Notes under the pieces: model-generated
Told to the model about the DNA's origin: nothing
Databases searched by the model: none
The model's input: only the letters and a program-made list of their open reading frames with translations
Position numbers and translations under genes: made by a program
Origin: Nocardia goodfellowii
GTDB taxonomy: Bacteria; Actinomycetota; Actinomycetes; Mycobacteriales; Mycobacteriaceae
Assembly (NCBI RefSeq): GCF_017875645.1
Contig: NZ_JAGGMR010000001.1
Span: 7,874,001-7,938,000 of the forward strand
DNA length: 64,000 bases
Direction: 5' to 3'
Shown: positions 1 to 8,126 of the stretch, piece after piece
Position numbering within the stretch: position 1 is the stretch's first letter
Layout of the letters: each line of letters begins with the position of its first letter

Positions 1-594
1 GTATCCGGCGAGCACGCCGACGAAGATGATGAGGATGTTGAGCAGCGGCGCCACCAGCAGCATGGCCGCCATGCGTGGGATCACCAGCCGATGAATCGGG
101 CTGATACCCATGGTGTGCAGCGCGTCGATCTCCTCGCGGATGGTGCGCGCGCCGAGGTCCGCGGCGATCGCGGCGGCGCCCGCGCCGCCGAGCAGGAAGC
201 CGGTGGCCATCGGGGCGCCCTGCTTGATCACGCCGAGGCCGCCGGTCGCGCCGAGCAGCGAATCCGCGCCGAGGGTGTGGATGAGGTTGCCGACCTGGAT
301 CGAGACGATCACGCCGAACGGGATCGCGATGAGAATCGCCGGAATGGTGGTGACCGTGATCAGGCGCCAGGCTTGCAGGATGGCCTCGCGCCACTGGAAC
401 TTGCCGCGCGCGATATCGCCGGCCGCGCCGGTCACCGATTCCTCGGCCATGCCCACCGCGCGACCGAAGGTACGCAGCGACGACACCACGGTGTCGGAGA
501 AATTCTTGCGGACGACCTGCGCCGGGGATTCGCGGCGTTTCTCCTGCCGCAGCAGTTCCAGCTGTTCCAGGGCTGCGCGGGTATCCGAGGTCAT
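1..594 (-). CDS. YrbE/MlaE-family ABC transporter permease (N-terminal part)
   Basis: The gene runs off the left edge of the window, so only the first 198 codons are visible. The family forms the inner-membrane permease of MCE/Mla lipid-import systems, working with an MCE substrate-binding protein and an Mkl-type ATPase. Visible evidence is the cytoplasmic N-terminus followed by hydrophobic segments, the stretch VGMAEESVTGAAGDIARG, and the permease signature region around ATGFLLGGAGAAAIAADLGA and REEIDALHTMGISP. The EExDAL-type loop is diagnostic of MlaE/YrbE proteins. In actinobacteria yrbE genes normally come in A/B pairs ahead of mce genes, which would lie outside the window to the left. 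The ATG at 594 overlaps the stop of a 17-codon upstream ORF. Confidence 0.88.
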   Translation of the reverse strand, partial: MTSDTRAALEQLELLRQEKRRESPAQVVRKNFSDTVVSSLRTFGRAVGMAEESVTGAAGDIARGKFQWREAILQAWRLITVTTIPAILIAIPFGVIVSIQVGNLIHTLGADSLLGATGGLGVIKQGAPMATGFLLGGAGAAAIAADLGARTIREEIDALHTMGISPIHRLVIPRMAAMLLVAPLLNILIIFVGVLAGY

Positions 595-644
595 ACGCGA
601 GTTCCGTGGCCCGCGCCGAGGGCACGGGTTGTGTCGAAGTTCAT
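591..644 (-). CDS. 17-codon leader ORF overlapping the yrbE start
   Basis: A short ORF (MNFDTTRALGAGHGTRV) begins at ATG 644. A good Shine-Dalgarno sequence (GGAGAG, minus strand, 652-657) lies 7 nt upstream. Its TGA overlaps the ATG of the yrbE-type gene in the sequence ATGA, while the yrbE start has no clear Shine-Dalgarno sequence of its own. This arrangement would allow translational coupling. No homologue is recognised, and the ORF could be chance or reflect a mis-assigned yrbE start. Confidence 0.35.
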   Translation of the reverse strand: MNFDTTRALGAGHGTRV

Positions 645-1092
645 CAGGTATCTCTCCGAATCCGGCATCATCGCCAACTCAGCCAAGCTAATAGGTACTC
701 TAGGTCACAACAAAATCGCGGCCATGTGACGATGGTCACTTACTCGCCGGTTCGAGCTGTCGTGAAGTTATTCGTGCAACGCATCACTAATTTGTGACGG
801 CTGCGGCATCCATCACAAAATCGCAGAACAGCGATAGATTCCGCATTCTTTTCGGCCTGCCACACCGAAGCGCGAACCCGGCGAACAGGACGCCTACTGC
901 AGTCGAGGGATTCAACCCCGTTGCACACTCCGGCACTACTTCACCGGCGCTTCAGTTAGCTGAACAATTGCTTATGTGGGTTTCAGCAAACTCCGGACAT
1001 GCTTTCCACCGAGGCGGCACCAGACAGAACGCCCACCGAAAGGCCAGGAAATACCGCTAATTTCCGGCTAATCCGCAATTAGGATCGGCGGA
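595..1092. other. Intergenic region, relatively AT-rich, divergent promoter space
   Basis: About 500 bp separate the minus-strand yrbE and the plus-strand lipoprotein gene. Apart from the 17-codon leader, no convincing coding sequence was found. The 88-codon plus-strand frame at 794-1060 has no family resemblance and no GC3 bias. The stretch carries several GTGA/TCAC motifs: a CRP-like site at 725-740, and TTTGTGA (791-797) facing TCACAAA (813-819). Confidence 0.6.
725..740. promoter_or_regulatory. CRP/GlxR-like operator
   Basis: TGTGA-N6-TCACT matches the CRP-family consensus TGTGA-N6-TCACA at 9 of 10 defined positions. It lies 131 bp upstream of the yrbE start and 353 bp upstream of the lipoprotein gene, so yrbE is the more likely target. 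Assignment rests on the consensus alone. Confidence 0.4.
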
Positions 1093-1581
1093 ATGCGACT
1101 TCGGCTGTCTCATGTGGCCCTGTTCGGCCTCGCGATCCTGCCGGTGGCGACCGCCTGCACCTCACCGTCACTGGCCGAGTCCCCCGCGGTATCCGCCGCA
1201 GCTCCAGGTACTTCCGCACGTGAGGGCGCGTTCGGCAACTTCGGCACCGTGCACCCGCCGGGCAGCTCCGCCGACGCCGAGACAGTGCTCGAGCTCGACG
1301 TCGCGCAGGAGACCATGCGCTGCACCGAGACCTCCGACGAACAGTGCCTGCAAATCCGCCGCGACCCGAACGGCCCCTGGGAGCTCTGCTACGACGGGAT
1401 CGACGGATTCGACCACGATCGGGGCTACCGCTATCACCTGCGGGTGGAGCAGAGTCCGGCCGAGAACCCCCGGGCGGAGGCGCCCGCGTGGCGGCTGCTC
1501 GAGGTGCTCGACAAACAGCGCGTCATCTCCGCGACCGGTTCGCCCCTGAACAACACCGGTCTGGAGGGCCCCGCGCGCTGA
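1093..1581 (+). CDS. Putative lipoprotein of unknown function
   Basis: This 162-residue protein starts with a positively charged n-region and a hydrophobic core (LSHVALFGLAILPVATAC) ending in an ATAC lipobox, so it is probably lipidated on Cys22 and anchored outside the membrane. The mature part begins with a Ser/Ala/Pro-rich linker (about residues 23-50). A small acidic domain with three cysteines follows (MRCTETSDEQCLQIRR and WELCYDG), which could form a disulfide. It stands alone, with a regulator gene convergent on its right. No family was recognised. Confidence 0.75.
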   Translation: MRLRLSHVALFGLAILPVATACTSPSLAESPAVSAAAPGTSAREGAFGNFGTVHPPGSSADAETVLELDVAQETMRCTETSDEQCLQIRRDPNGPWELCYDGIDGFDHDRGYRYHLRVEQSPAENPRAEAPAWRLLEVLDKQRVISATGSPLNNTGLEGPAR

Positions 1582-1602
1582 TATCGGCGCGATAGCTCGG
1601 CG

Positions 1603-2514
1603 CTATGAGAAGGCGCGCAGCGCAATCGAATACAGCTCCCGCGCCGGACCACTGAGGCGCTGACCGACCGGCCACACCGCACGCAGACTGCGGCGCAAAT
1701 CCAGATCGGGTATCTCGGGAACCACCAGGTGGCCCGCGGCGACGTCCGAAGCAACGGCGAGCGAACTCAGGACCGAGACACCGACATCCGCGGCGACCGA
1801 GGTTTTGATGGCGGTGGTGGAGGACAGCTCCAGCGCGATATTCGGCACCCAATCCGGAAGAGCTTGCGCGACAACGGTTTCGAAGAGCGTGCGACTGCCC
1901 GAACCGGGCTCGCGCTGAATCAGCGGGGTCGCCGCCAGCTCGGCCAGCCCGACCGAACCGCGGCGAGCCCATTCGTGCTGTGGCGCGACGACGACCACCA
2001 AGGTGTCGCGAGCCACCTCGTGACTCTCCAGGCCCGGAAAGGGCTGCGGGCTCTCCACGAATCCGATTCCGGCCTTACCGTCGAGCACCGCCTGCGCGAC
2101 CTCGACGGAGTTGCCGGCCTCCAGCGCGATGGTGACCTCGGGCGCGGCCGCGCGCATCGTCATCAGCCAACCCGGAAACAGGTACTCGGCGACGGTCTGG
2201 CTCGCGGCTACCCGCAGCCGCGAATCGCGTTCGGTGCGCAGTGTGTCGAGGCCCGCGTCCAACTGCTCGGCCGCGTCTATCACCCGCCGTGCCCACTCGG
2301 CGATCAACGCGCCCGCGGGCGTGGGCCGGGAACCGAGCGTTGTCCGTTCCAGCACCGCCGTTCCGACCAGCCGCTCCAGATAGCGAATACGCGAGGAGGC
2401 CGACGGCTGACTGATGCCGTGCGCCTGCGCCGCGCGACCGAGGCTGCCCAGTTCGATGACCGAGAGCAGCAGATCCAGCGCGGCCAGATCCGGTACGCGC
2501 GGCGACAAGGGCAT
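1603..2514 (-). CDS. LysR-family transcriptional regulator
   Basis: 303 residues, the usual LysR length. The N-terminal winged helix-turn-helix is clear (LDLLLSVIELGSLGRAAQ, then GISQPSASSRIRYLERLVGT), followed by a two-lobed LysR substrate-binding domain from about residue 90. It is transcribed divergently from a TDT-family exporter with about 70 bp between start codons, the classic LysR regulator/target arrangement. A short palindrome (2524-2537) sits in the shared promoter. LysR proteins beside TDT transporters often respond to anions such as sulfite, but the effector cannot be read from sequence. Confidence 0.9.
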   Translation of the reverse strand: MPLSPRVPDLAALDLLLSVIELGSLGRAAQAHGISQPSASSRIRYLERLVGTAVLERTTLGSRPTPAGALIAEWARRVIDAAEQLDAGLDTLRTERDSRLRVAASQTVAEYLFPGWLMTMRAAAPEVTIALEAGNSVEVAQAVLDGKAGIGFVESPQPFPGLESHEVARDTLVVVVAPQHEWARRGSVGLAELAATPLIQREPGSGSRTLFETVVAQALPDWVPNIALELSSTTAIKTSVAADVGVSVLSSLAVASDVAAGHLVVPEIPDLDLRRSLRAVWPVGQRLSGPARELYSIALRAFS

Positions 2515-2523
2515 AGATCCACT

Positions 2524-2537
2524 CTATGCATCCATAG
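2524..2537. promoter_or_regulatory. Palindrome in the LysR/TDT divergent promoter
   Basis: CTATG-CATC-CATAG is a perfect 5-bp inverted repeat only 9 bp upstream of the LysR start and 47 bp upstream of the transporter start. It is a plausible autoregulatory LysR site. Confidence 0.45.
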
Positions 2538-2584
2538 CAAAGCGACGGCTACTGGACCACCGGAGCGGCGGCGATGCTGAAGTC

Positions 2585-3724
2585 ATGACCGCCACCGTGA
2601 CCTCGCGCCCCCTCGGTTCGCGGCGCCTGTTCGGCGAGCTGGACCGCGATTCGCTCCGCCACCTCGGACCCAACTGGTTCGCCGCCGTGATGGGTACCGG
2701 CATCGTCGGCAATGCCGCGGCCACCCTGCCGTGGCAGCTTCCCGGATTGCGCGACGCGGCGCTCGTCGTCTGGGGCGTCGCGGCCTGCTTCCTGATCGGG
2801 TTGAGCGGCGCCTACGCGGCGCATCTGATCCGCTTCCCGGAGGACGCGCGCGCCCACCGGCACCACCCGGTCATGTCCCAGTTCTTCGGCGCTCCGCCGA
2901 TGGCACTGATGACCGTAGGCGCGGGAACGCTACTGCTCGGCAAAGACCTGATCGGCCTGGGCGCCGCGGTCGCCGTGGACTGGGTGTTGTGGTCGGTGGG
3001 CACCGTGCTCGGGCTGCTCACCGCGTTCACCATCCCCTACCGGATGTTCACCCGGCACAAGATAGACCGTGATGCCGCGTTCGGCGGCTGGCTGATGCCG
3101 GTCGTGCCGCCGATGGTCTCCGCCGCCATGGGCGCACTGCTCGTCCCGCACACCCCGGCGGGGCAACCCCGGCTGACCATGATCATCGCCTGCGTCGCGA
3201 TGTTCGGCCTGTCGCTGATCGCGGCACTGGTCACCATCACCATGATCTGGTCGCGGCTGGTGCATTTCGGCGTGTCCCAGGGCGGCATGGTGCCGACGCT
3301 GTGGATCGTGCTCGGCCCGCTCGGTCAGTCGGTGACCGCCGCCGGCCTGATCGCCAACGCCGCACCCAGCGCGCTACCCGACCTCTACACCAAGGGCTTG
3401 ACCGTCTTCTCGGTCATCTTCGGCATCGTCGTCTGGGGTTTCGCCATGCTCTGGCTGGCCCTGGCCGTCGCGGTCACCTATCGGGCACACCGCGCCGGCG
3501 AACTCGAATTCAACCTGACCTGGTGGGGTTTCACGTTCCCGCTGGGCACCTGCGTCACCGGCAGCGCCGTGCTCTTCACCCACACCCGCGCCTACCTGTT
3601 CGCGTGGGTCGCGGTCGCGCTGTTCGCGCTGCTGGCCGGCGCCTGGGCCGTGGTCGTGGCGAAGACCCTGCGCGGACTGTCCAGCGGAGTACTGCTTACT
3701 CCATCCCCGGCACCCGCCCACTGA
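2585..3724 (+). CDS. TDT-family transporter (TehA/SLAC1/malic acid transport type)
   Basis: 379 residues from ATG 2585, chosen because family similarity (RDSLRHLGPNWFAAVMGTGI) starts just after it. The longer frame upstream reads antisense through the LysR gene. About ten hydrophobic segments are visible. The opening LGPNWFAxVMGTGI motif is typical of tellurite-resistance/dicarboxylate transporters, a family that includes dicarboxylate uptake carriers, TehA and the Ssu1 sulfite exporters. It sits in the plasma membrane. The adjacent divergent LysR gene is the likely regulator. The substrate (sulfite or a small organic anion) is inferred from the family. Confidence 0.88.
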   Translation: MTATVTSRPLGSRRLFGELDRDSLRHLGPNWFAAVMGTGIVGNAAATLPWQLPGLRDAALVVWGVAACFLIGLSGAYAAHLIRFPEDARAHRHHPVMSQFFGAPPMALMTVGAGTLLLGKDLIGLGAAVAVDWVLWSVGTVLGLLTAFTIPYRMFTRHKIDRDAAFGGWLMPVVPPMVSAAMGALLVPHTPAGQPRLTMIIACVAMFGLSLIAALVTITMIWSRLVHFGVSQGGMVPTLWIVLGPLGQSVTAAGLIANAAPSALPDLYTKGLTVFSVIFGIVVWGFAMLWLALAVAVTYRAHRAGELEFNLTWWGFTFPLGTCVTGSAVLFTHTRAYLFAWVAVALFALLAGAWAVVVAKTLRGLSSGVLLTPSPAPAH

Positions 3725-3732
3725 GCTGGTCG

Positions 3733-4563
3733 TCAATCCAGCAGGGGGAACTTCCCCGACCGCAGCAGCGCGCGGATCGCCTGCGTCTTCGCTCGCGGCG
3801 CGGCGTAATCGGGGTGGGCGCGGAGCACGGCGGCAGCATCGTGCAGCCGGATCATCTGGGCTTCGGCGTCGATGACCGTGCGTCCGCCGGGAGCGATCCG
3901 ATGGGCCGTGTACACCGGGTCGCGGCGGTCGACGCGGTCCGATCGCAGGGCCTGCTCCACTCGCCGCGAACAGCGGCACACAGCCTGCGGGTTGGCTATG
4001 CCGCAGGTGGCGTCCAGGAAGGAGCCGATGCGTTTCTTGGCGCGCTGCAGGCGTTTCCGGTAGGCCGCCGGGGTGACGCCGAGAATGTAGGCGGCATCGG
4101 TGGAATCGAGTTCGAAGACGTCACCGAGCACGAAGGCGATCCGTTCGTCGCGGACCAGGCACTGCAGCATGGCCTGGCTGCACTGCAACCGGACCTCACC
4201 GGACAACAGCGCCGCGTCCGGGCCGCGATAGTCCTCGATCGCCAGGCCGTCGGCCAGCCGATCGGCGAACTCAGCCAGGTCGAGTTCGGCCCGCTCCTGC
4301 GGCGACTGCCGGCGCAGGTTGATCAGATAGTTGACACCGACCCGGTACGCCCAGGTCAGCAGTTTCGCCTCGGCTCGCCAGGTGCCCAGATGCCCGAGGA
4401 CGCGCAGCAGGATCTCCTGCGTCGCGTCCTCGGCTTCGGTGGGGCGGCCGGTCATGCGAAGAGCCAAGCGGTACAGCGGATCCTGGAGTCCGCGCACGAT
4501 CTGAGCGATCGCGGCCTCGTCCCCCGCGACCGCACGCTCGACCAGTACCGCCTCGCTGTCCAC
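3733..4563 (-). CDS. ECF-like RNA polymerase sigma factor with Cys-rich C-terminal extension
   Basis: 276 residues from GTG 4563. Region 2 is clear (LYRLALRMTGRPTEAEDATQ to TWAYRVGVNYLINLRRQ), and region 4 follows (FELDSTDAAYILGVTPAAYR to RLQRAKKRI). Beyond the usual end of about 190 residues there is an extension with a cysteine cluster (CGIANPQAVCRCSRR). This is a known feature of one actinobacterial sigma group and could bind a metal or sense redox state. No anti-sigma gene is adjacent, so control may lie in the extension. The gene is convergent with the TDT transporter, with 8 bp between stop codons. Confidence 0.85.
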   Translation of the reverse strand: MDSEAVLVERAVAGDEAAIAQIVRGLQDPLYRLALRMTGRPTEAEDATQEILLRVLGHLGTWRAEAKLLTWAYRVGVNYLINLRRQSPQERAELDLAEFADRLADGLAIEDYRGPDAALLSGEVRLQCSQAMLQCLVRDERIAFVLGDVFELDSTDAAYILGVTPAAYRKRLQRAKKRIGSFLDATCGIANPQAVCRCSRRVEQALRSDRVDRRDPVYTAHRIAPGGRTVIDAEAQMIRLHDAAAVLRAHPDYAAPRAKTQAIRALLRSGKFPLLD

Positions 4564-4581
4564 CCGGCCATTGTCGCGCGA

Positions 4582-5451
4582 TCAGGACACTTCGGCGCTT
4601 TCGGCCGGCGCGTGCCTGTCCAGCCAGGCCGCGATGGCCGCGCCGATCTCGTGCGGGCGGTCCTCCGGAGCGTGATGCTTGGCGGGCGGGATCGAGACCT
4701 TCTCGGCGTCGGCGAACGTAGTCGCGGCCCAGTCCACCGCCGCCGCGGCGTCGCCCTGCCCGTTCTCCAACGCCATGATCAGCTTCGGGAATTCGGTGGC
4801 GCTCGCCAGATACCGACCGTAGTTCGCCACGATGGCGACCACGTCGGCCGGTGCGCCGTCGAGCGGAATCTCCCTGGGCCACGCCAGCAATGGCTTGCGG
4901 GAGGCGGGCGTCGGGTACGGGGCGCGGTAGACGTCGTGGTCCTCCTGCGACAGGTTCGTCACCTGCGCGGGCAGATTGAATTCGATGAACATGTTCTGCT
5001 CCAGCACCATTCGCTCGCCTTCGGCGCCGCGGTATGCGGCGAACAGTTCCCGGGCCTGCGGCGGCATCTCGGCAGCACTCCCCGGACGCAGGAAGGTTTC
5101 CAGTACGGCGAGACCGCGGACCCGGCCGGGATGACGTGCCGCCCAGTCCATGGCGAGCGCGCCGCCCCAGTCGTGCCCGACCAGGATCACCCGGTCGAGG
5201 TTCAGGGCCTCGAACCAGGCGTCGAGGTAGCGGGCGTGGTCGGTGAATCGATATGGGCTGTCGGGCTTTCCGGAGGCGCCCATGCCGATGAGGTCGGGCG
5301 CCAGTACCCGGGTCCGGTCCGACACATGCGGGATCACGTTGCGCCACAGGTAGGACGAGGTCGGGTTGCCGTGCAGGAACACGACGGGGATCTCGCCGGA
5401 TCCGGTGTCGTGGTAGGAGAGGAATGAATCGAGAACGTCGACGGTGCGCAC
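4582..5451 (-). CDS. Haloalkane dehalogenase-like alpha/beta hydrolase
   Basis: 289 residues. GTG 5451 was chosen over the longer frame because AAGGA lies about 8 nt upstream and homology begins there. The enzyme class hydrolyses carbon-halogen bonds to an alcohol and a halide. The family pattern is visible: FLHGNPTSSYLWRNV supplies the oxyanion hole and a halide-binding Asn. GHDWGG supplies the nucleophilic Asp and a halide-binding Trp. LETFLRP supplies the catalytic Glu, and HHAPEDRP the catalytic His. An Asp nucleophile with Glu acid matches DhaA/LinB-type (HLD-II) enzymes rather than esterases. It ends 18 bp from the sigma factor start, so the two may share a transcript. The real substrate is unknown. 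Confidence 0.85.
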   Translation of the reverse strand: MRTVDVLDSFLSYHDTGSGEIPVVFLHGNPTSSYLWRNVIPHVSDRTRVLAPDLIGMGASGKPDSPYRFTDHARYLDAWFEALNLDRVILVGHDWGGALAMDWAARHPGRVRGLAVLETFLRPGSAAEMPPQARELFAAYRGAEGERMVLEQNMFIEFNLPAQVTNLSQEDHDVYRAPYPTPASRKPLLAWPREIPLDGAPADVVAIVANYGRYLASATEFPKLIMALENGQGDAAAAVDWAATTFADAEKVSIPPAKHHAPEDRPHEIGAAIAAWLDRHAPAESAEVS

Positions 5452-5644
5452 GACGGTGGTCCTTTCTCGGATTGGTCGAGCTGCTGACACCTGGTTTCGA
5501 CACAGGTTCGCCGGCGACTGTGACAGCATTAGGAGTGACGTGCGTCACCAGCTGTGCCTAACCTCATACGCGGCATTGCCTTTCAGCGCGGTTGCGGCGA
5601 GTTACCTTGACGCCGTTCACGATTGCAGGCGTTAGGAAAAACTG

Positions 5645-6409
5645 ATGAAGGTCACGGCCCCACGGCTGTCTCTGCTCGGCCGTGCGGCCGGGATATGTGT
5701 CGCGCTGGCCCTCGCCGGGGGATGCGGCTCGGCCACGAAAGTCTCGCCCCCGCCGCCCGATTCTCCGGGCAATCCCACGGGTTCGGCCGCCGAGATCACC
5801 GAGATGGTCGACCGGCTGCCGGTCGCCAAGGAAGCGGCGATGAGCGGTTACGACCGCGAGAAGTTTCCGCACTGGGACACGAACAAGGCCGAACACGGCT
5901 TCGGCGCGGAGTTCGCGCAATACGCCAAATGCACGACCCGCGAGGTGATGATGCTGCGGGACGCCGTCGGCGCGGTCACCCTCGATGCGAAGAGCTGCAA
6001 GATCACCGTCGGCAAGGACGGTGGCTGGCGCGACGAATACGGCTTCCTCGACGCCAAGACGGGGCAGATGAAGCCGTACAAGTGGATGACCGACCCGGCT
6101 ACGGTCGACGCCGAGCACATTGTGCCGCTGGCCGAGGCCTGGCGTTCCGGCGCCGCGTCCCGCGACGAGGACACCCGCCGGCGCATCGCCAACGATTCGC
6201 TCAACCTGGAGGCCTCCGACCCGTCGGCCAACCGCTCCAAGGGTGATCAGGACGTCGCGAATTATCTGCCGCCGGGCACTTTCCGGTGCGCCTACATCGA
6301 TCGATACGTGCGCGTGAAGATAAAGTACGCACTGACCGTTGATTCCGCCGAACAGTCCGCTCTGCGCACCGCGGTCGCGGATTGTGTCGCTCGAGGAGAG
6401 TTCAAATAA
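5645..6409 (+). CDS. Exported lipoprotein HNH nuclease (DUF1524/GmrSD C-terminal type)
   Basis: 254 residues. A signal peptide ends in the lipobox LAGGC, predicting an outward-facing lipoprotein. A variable linker precedes a nuclease-like domain with DAEHIVPLAEAW, the conserved HxxP-type HNH core, then NDSLNLEASDPSANRSKGDQD, the N-rich metal-binding part. A Cys pair (FRCAYIDRY and AVADC) may form a disulfide. Homologues are secreted actinobacterial DNases or RNases thought to serve nutrient scavenging or competition. It is followed immediately, with overlap, by a small ORF. The substrate is not deducible. Confidence 0.85.
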   Translation: MKVTAPRLSLLGRAAGICVALALAGGCGSATKVSPPPPDSPGNPTGSAAEITEMVDRLPVAKEAAMSGYDREKFPHWDTNKAEHGFGAEFAQYAKCTTREVMMLRDAVGAVTLDAKSCKITVGKDGGWRDEYGFLDAKTGQMKPYKWMTDPATVDAEHIVPLAEAWRSGAASRDEDTRRRIANDSLNLEASDPSANRSKGDQDVANYLPPGTFRCAYIDRYVRVKIKYALTVDSAEQSALRTAVADCVARGEFK

Positions 6410-6669
6410 GCGACATCATCGAGATCCCAGCCCAAGCCGCCGTCATGACCGAAGAGGAAGGCACAGTCTCCGGTGATCTCGACGTCACCGTCGATTCCGC
6501 CGGAAAGGGCCTGGTCCGCTACCGGGGCAACAAGACCTGGTACACCATCGGCAATATCGCCGCCGAACCGCCGCGCACCTGGCAGACCGCCGCCGAACTG
6601 GCGGCGGCGATCGCCGCCGGAGCGGGCGCGCGCGACGCCGCCGGCAACACCGTGCCCTTCGAAGCCTGA
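6382..6669 (+). CDS. Small protein overlapping the nuclease gene
   Basis: Up to 95 residues if translation starts at TTG 6382, 74 if at ATG 6445. The start is uncertain. A good Shine-Dalgarno sequence (GAGGAG, 6392-6397) lies inside the nuclease gene and points to initiation around 6403-6412, where the frame has only ATA or ATC codons. The product has a compact beta-like N-terminal half (GLVRYRGNKTWYTIG) and an Ala-rich C-terminal half (TAAELAAAIAAGAGARD). No signal peptide is seen, so it is probably cytoplasmic. The overlap suggests co-translation with the nuclease; an immunity role is only a guess. Confidence 0.6.
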   Translation: MCRSRRVQISDIIEIPAQAAVMTEEEGTVSGDLDVTVDSAGKGLVRYRGNKTWYTIGNIAAEPPRTWQTAAELAAAIAAGAGARDAAGNTVPFEA

Positions 6670-6671
6670 AC

Positions 6672-7031
6672 TCAGGCGGAGACGCGGTGGCCCGCGGCCT
6701 CGAGCACGGCGGTAGCCGCCTCGAGTTTGCCTTCCGGGACCAGGACGAGGTCGGCGTGATAGGTGGAGGCGACGAACACCGAGATCTTCGCCTCCGCCAG
6801 CGGACCGATCAGCGCCGCCAGCATGCCGGGCACATCGAGCCCGTGCGCCGACGCCCCGCCGTAGAACCCGACCCACTTCTCGGCATCGACCCACGGCGGC
6901 GCGTCCCGGACCACCGTGAGGCCCTCCGGCGCCCGCACCAGCGCGATCCATTCGTCGTCCTCGGGAAAGGTCGCCTCCGGAAAATGCTCGATCACGAACC
7001 GCGAGGGCACGACATTCAGGCGCTGCGACAT
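6672..7031 (-). CDS. ACT domain-containing protein
   Basis: 119 residues from ATG 7031, with homology starting at MSQRLNVVPSRFVIEHF. The pattern WIALVRAPEGLTVVRDA followed by GMLAALIGPLAEAKISVFVASTYHADLVLV matches tandem ACT-fold proteins of the CASTOR-like type, which bind small ligands such as amino acids. The protein is probably a stand-alone cytoplasmic sensor. Its stop lies 2 bp from the stop of the convergent small ORF. Confidence 0.8.
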   Translation of the reverse strand: MSQRLNVVPSRFVIEHFPEATFPEDDEWIALVRAPEGLTVVRDAPPWVDAEKWVGFYGGASAHGLDVPGMLAALIGPLAEAKISVFVASTYHADLVLVPEGKLEAATAVLEAAGHRVSA

Positions 7032-7060
7032 CCCGTCACCATAGACAACGCCGCCTTCGT

Positions 7061-8080
7061 TCACATCGTGACAACCACTTTGCCGAACGGATCACCCGCC
7101 GCGAAGTAGGCGTACGCCGCCCCGGCCTGATCGAACGAGAAGGTGCGATCGATGACCGGGCGCACACGGTGTTCGGTGATCGCCTGGTTCATCGCTTCGA
7201 AGTGGGCGCGGCTACCGACGGCGATGCGGCGGATCGACAGGTAGGAACTGCCGAACGGATTGCCGTCGCCCGCGGTGATTCCGGGGCCCGGCCAGGCGCC
7301 GATCATGGTGAGCCGGGCGTTGTAGGCGCCGGCGGCCACCGATTTCGGCAGGGTGGGCATGCCGACGGTGTCGACGATGTGGTCCGCGCCGTCGCCGCCG
7401 GTCCGGCGGGCGACTTCCTGCTCCCAGTCCGGTGTTTCGGCGCGCACGATCACCTCTTCGGCACCGAGTTCACGGAACCGTTCCGCTTTTTCGGGAGTGG
7501 AGGTGACGGAGATGATCCGGCCACCGAGCATCCGGGCGTGCTGCACGGCGAACAGGGCGACGGCGCCGCTGCCGACGGTCAGTACCGTCTCGCCCGCGCG
7601 CACCGGGACCGGGGTGGTCAAGGCCGCCCAGGCGACGACGCCCGCGCAGGTCAGGGTCGCCGCTTCGGCATCGGTGAGGTGGGCCGGAACGTGCACCACC
7701 GAATCCTGTTCGAGCAGGGCGTAAGTGGCGAGCATGCCGTCGCGGTTCGCACCGTACTGTTCGGCGGCGTGCGCCCGGCGTTGCGGGCCGTCGACCCAGC
7801 GCACGAAGTATGTCGCGGTCACGCGGTCGCCGACTGCTGCCCGAGTCACTTTGTCCCCCAGGGCGATCACCGTGCCGACACCGTCGGACAACGGGACGAC
7901 GCCGGGTGTCGCGGGCAGCGGATAGGTGCCGTCCATCAGCATGAGATCCCGGCGGTTCAGCGCAGCCGCGCGGACTTCGATGAGTACCTGGTGCGGGCCT
8001 GGTTCGGGCAGTTCCTGCGTCCACGCCGCCAGGCCGGCGCGGCCGCGGGTCGGATCGAGATGGTAGGCAAGGCCGTTCAT
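7061..8080 (-). CDS. Zinc-independent MDR-family NAD(P)-dependent alcohol dehydrogenase/quinone oxidoreductase
   Basis: 339 residues. The N-terminal GroES-like domain contains EVRAAALNRRDLMLMDGTYP, and the Rossmann part contains ETVLTVGSGAVALFAVQHA. The catalytic-zinc cysteine of classical alcohol dehydrogenases is absent, as is the structural-zinc cysteine cluster, placing it among zinc-free medium-chain reductases. It lies 46 bp downstream of the SnoaL-like gene, and both are divergent from an XRE regulator, suggesting one regulated unit. The substrate is unknown. Confidence 0.87.
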   Translation of the reverse strand: MNGLAYHLDPTRGRAGLAAWTQELPEPGPHQVLIEVRAAALNRRDLMLMDGTYPLPATPGVVPLSDGVGTVIALGDKVTRAAVGDRVTATYFVRWVDGPQRRAHAAEQYGANRDGMLATYALLEQDSVVHVPAHLTDAEAATLTCAGVVAWAALTTPVPVRAGETVLTVGSGAVALFAVQHARMLGGRIISVTSTPEKAERFRELGAEEVIVRAETPDWEQEVARRTGGDGADHIVDTVGMPTLPKSVAAGAYNARLTMIGAWPGPGITAGDGNPFGSSYLSIRRIAVGSRAHFEAMNQAITEHRVRPVIDRTFSFDQAGAAYAYFAAGDPFGKVVVTM

Positions 8081-8126
8081 GGGTGTCCCTTCGCGCCGGG
8101 CTGCCCGGCGCTGTTCGTGCGGTGCG

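Noticed and set aside
794..1060. 88-codon plus-strand frame in the yrbE/lipoprotein gap
   Set aside because: No family resemblance, no coding GC3 bias, no ribosome-binding site.
3301..5427. 708-codon plus-strand frame across the sigma factor and dehalogenase genes
   Set aside because: Antisense shadow of two well-supported minus-strand genes.
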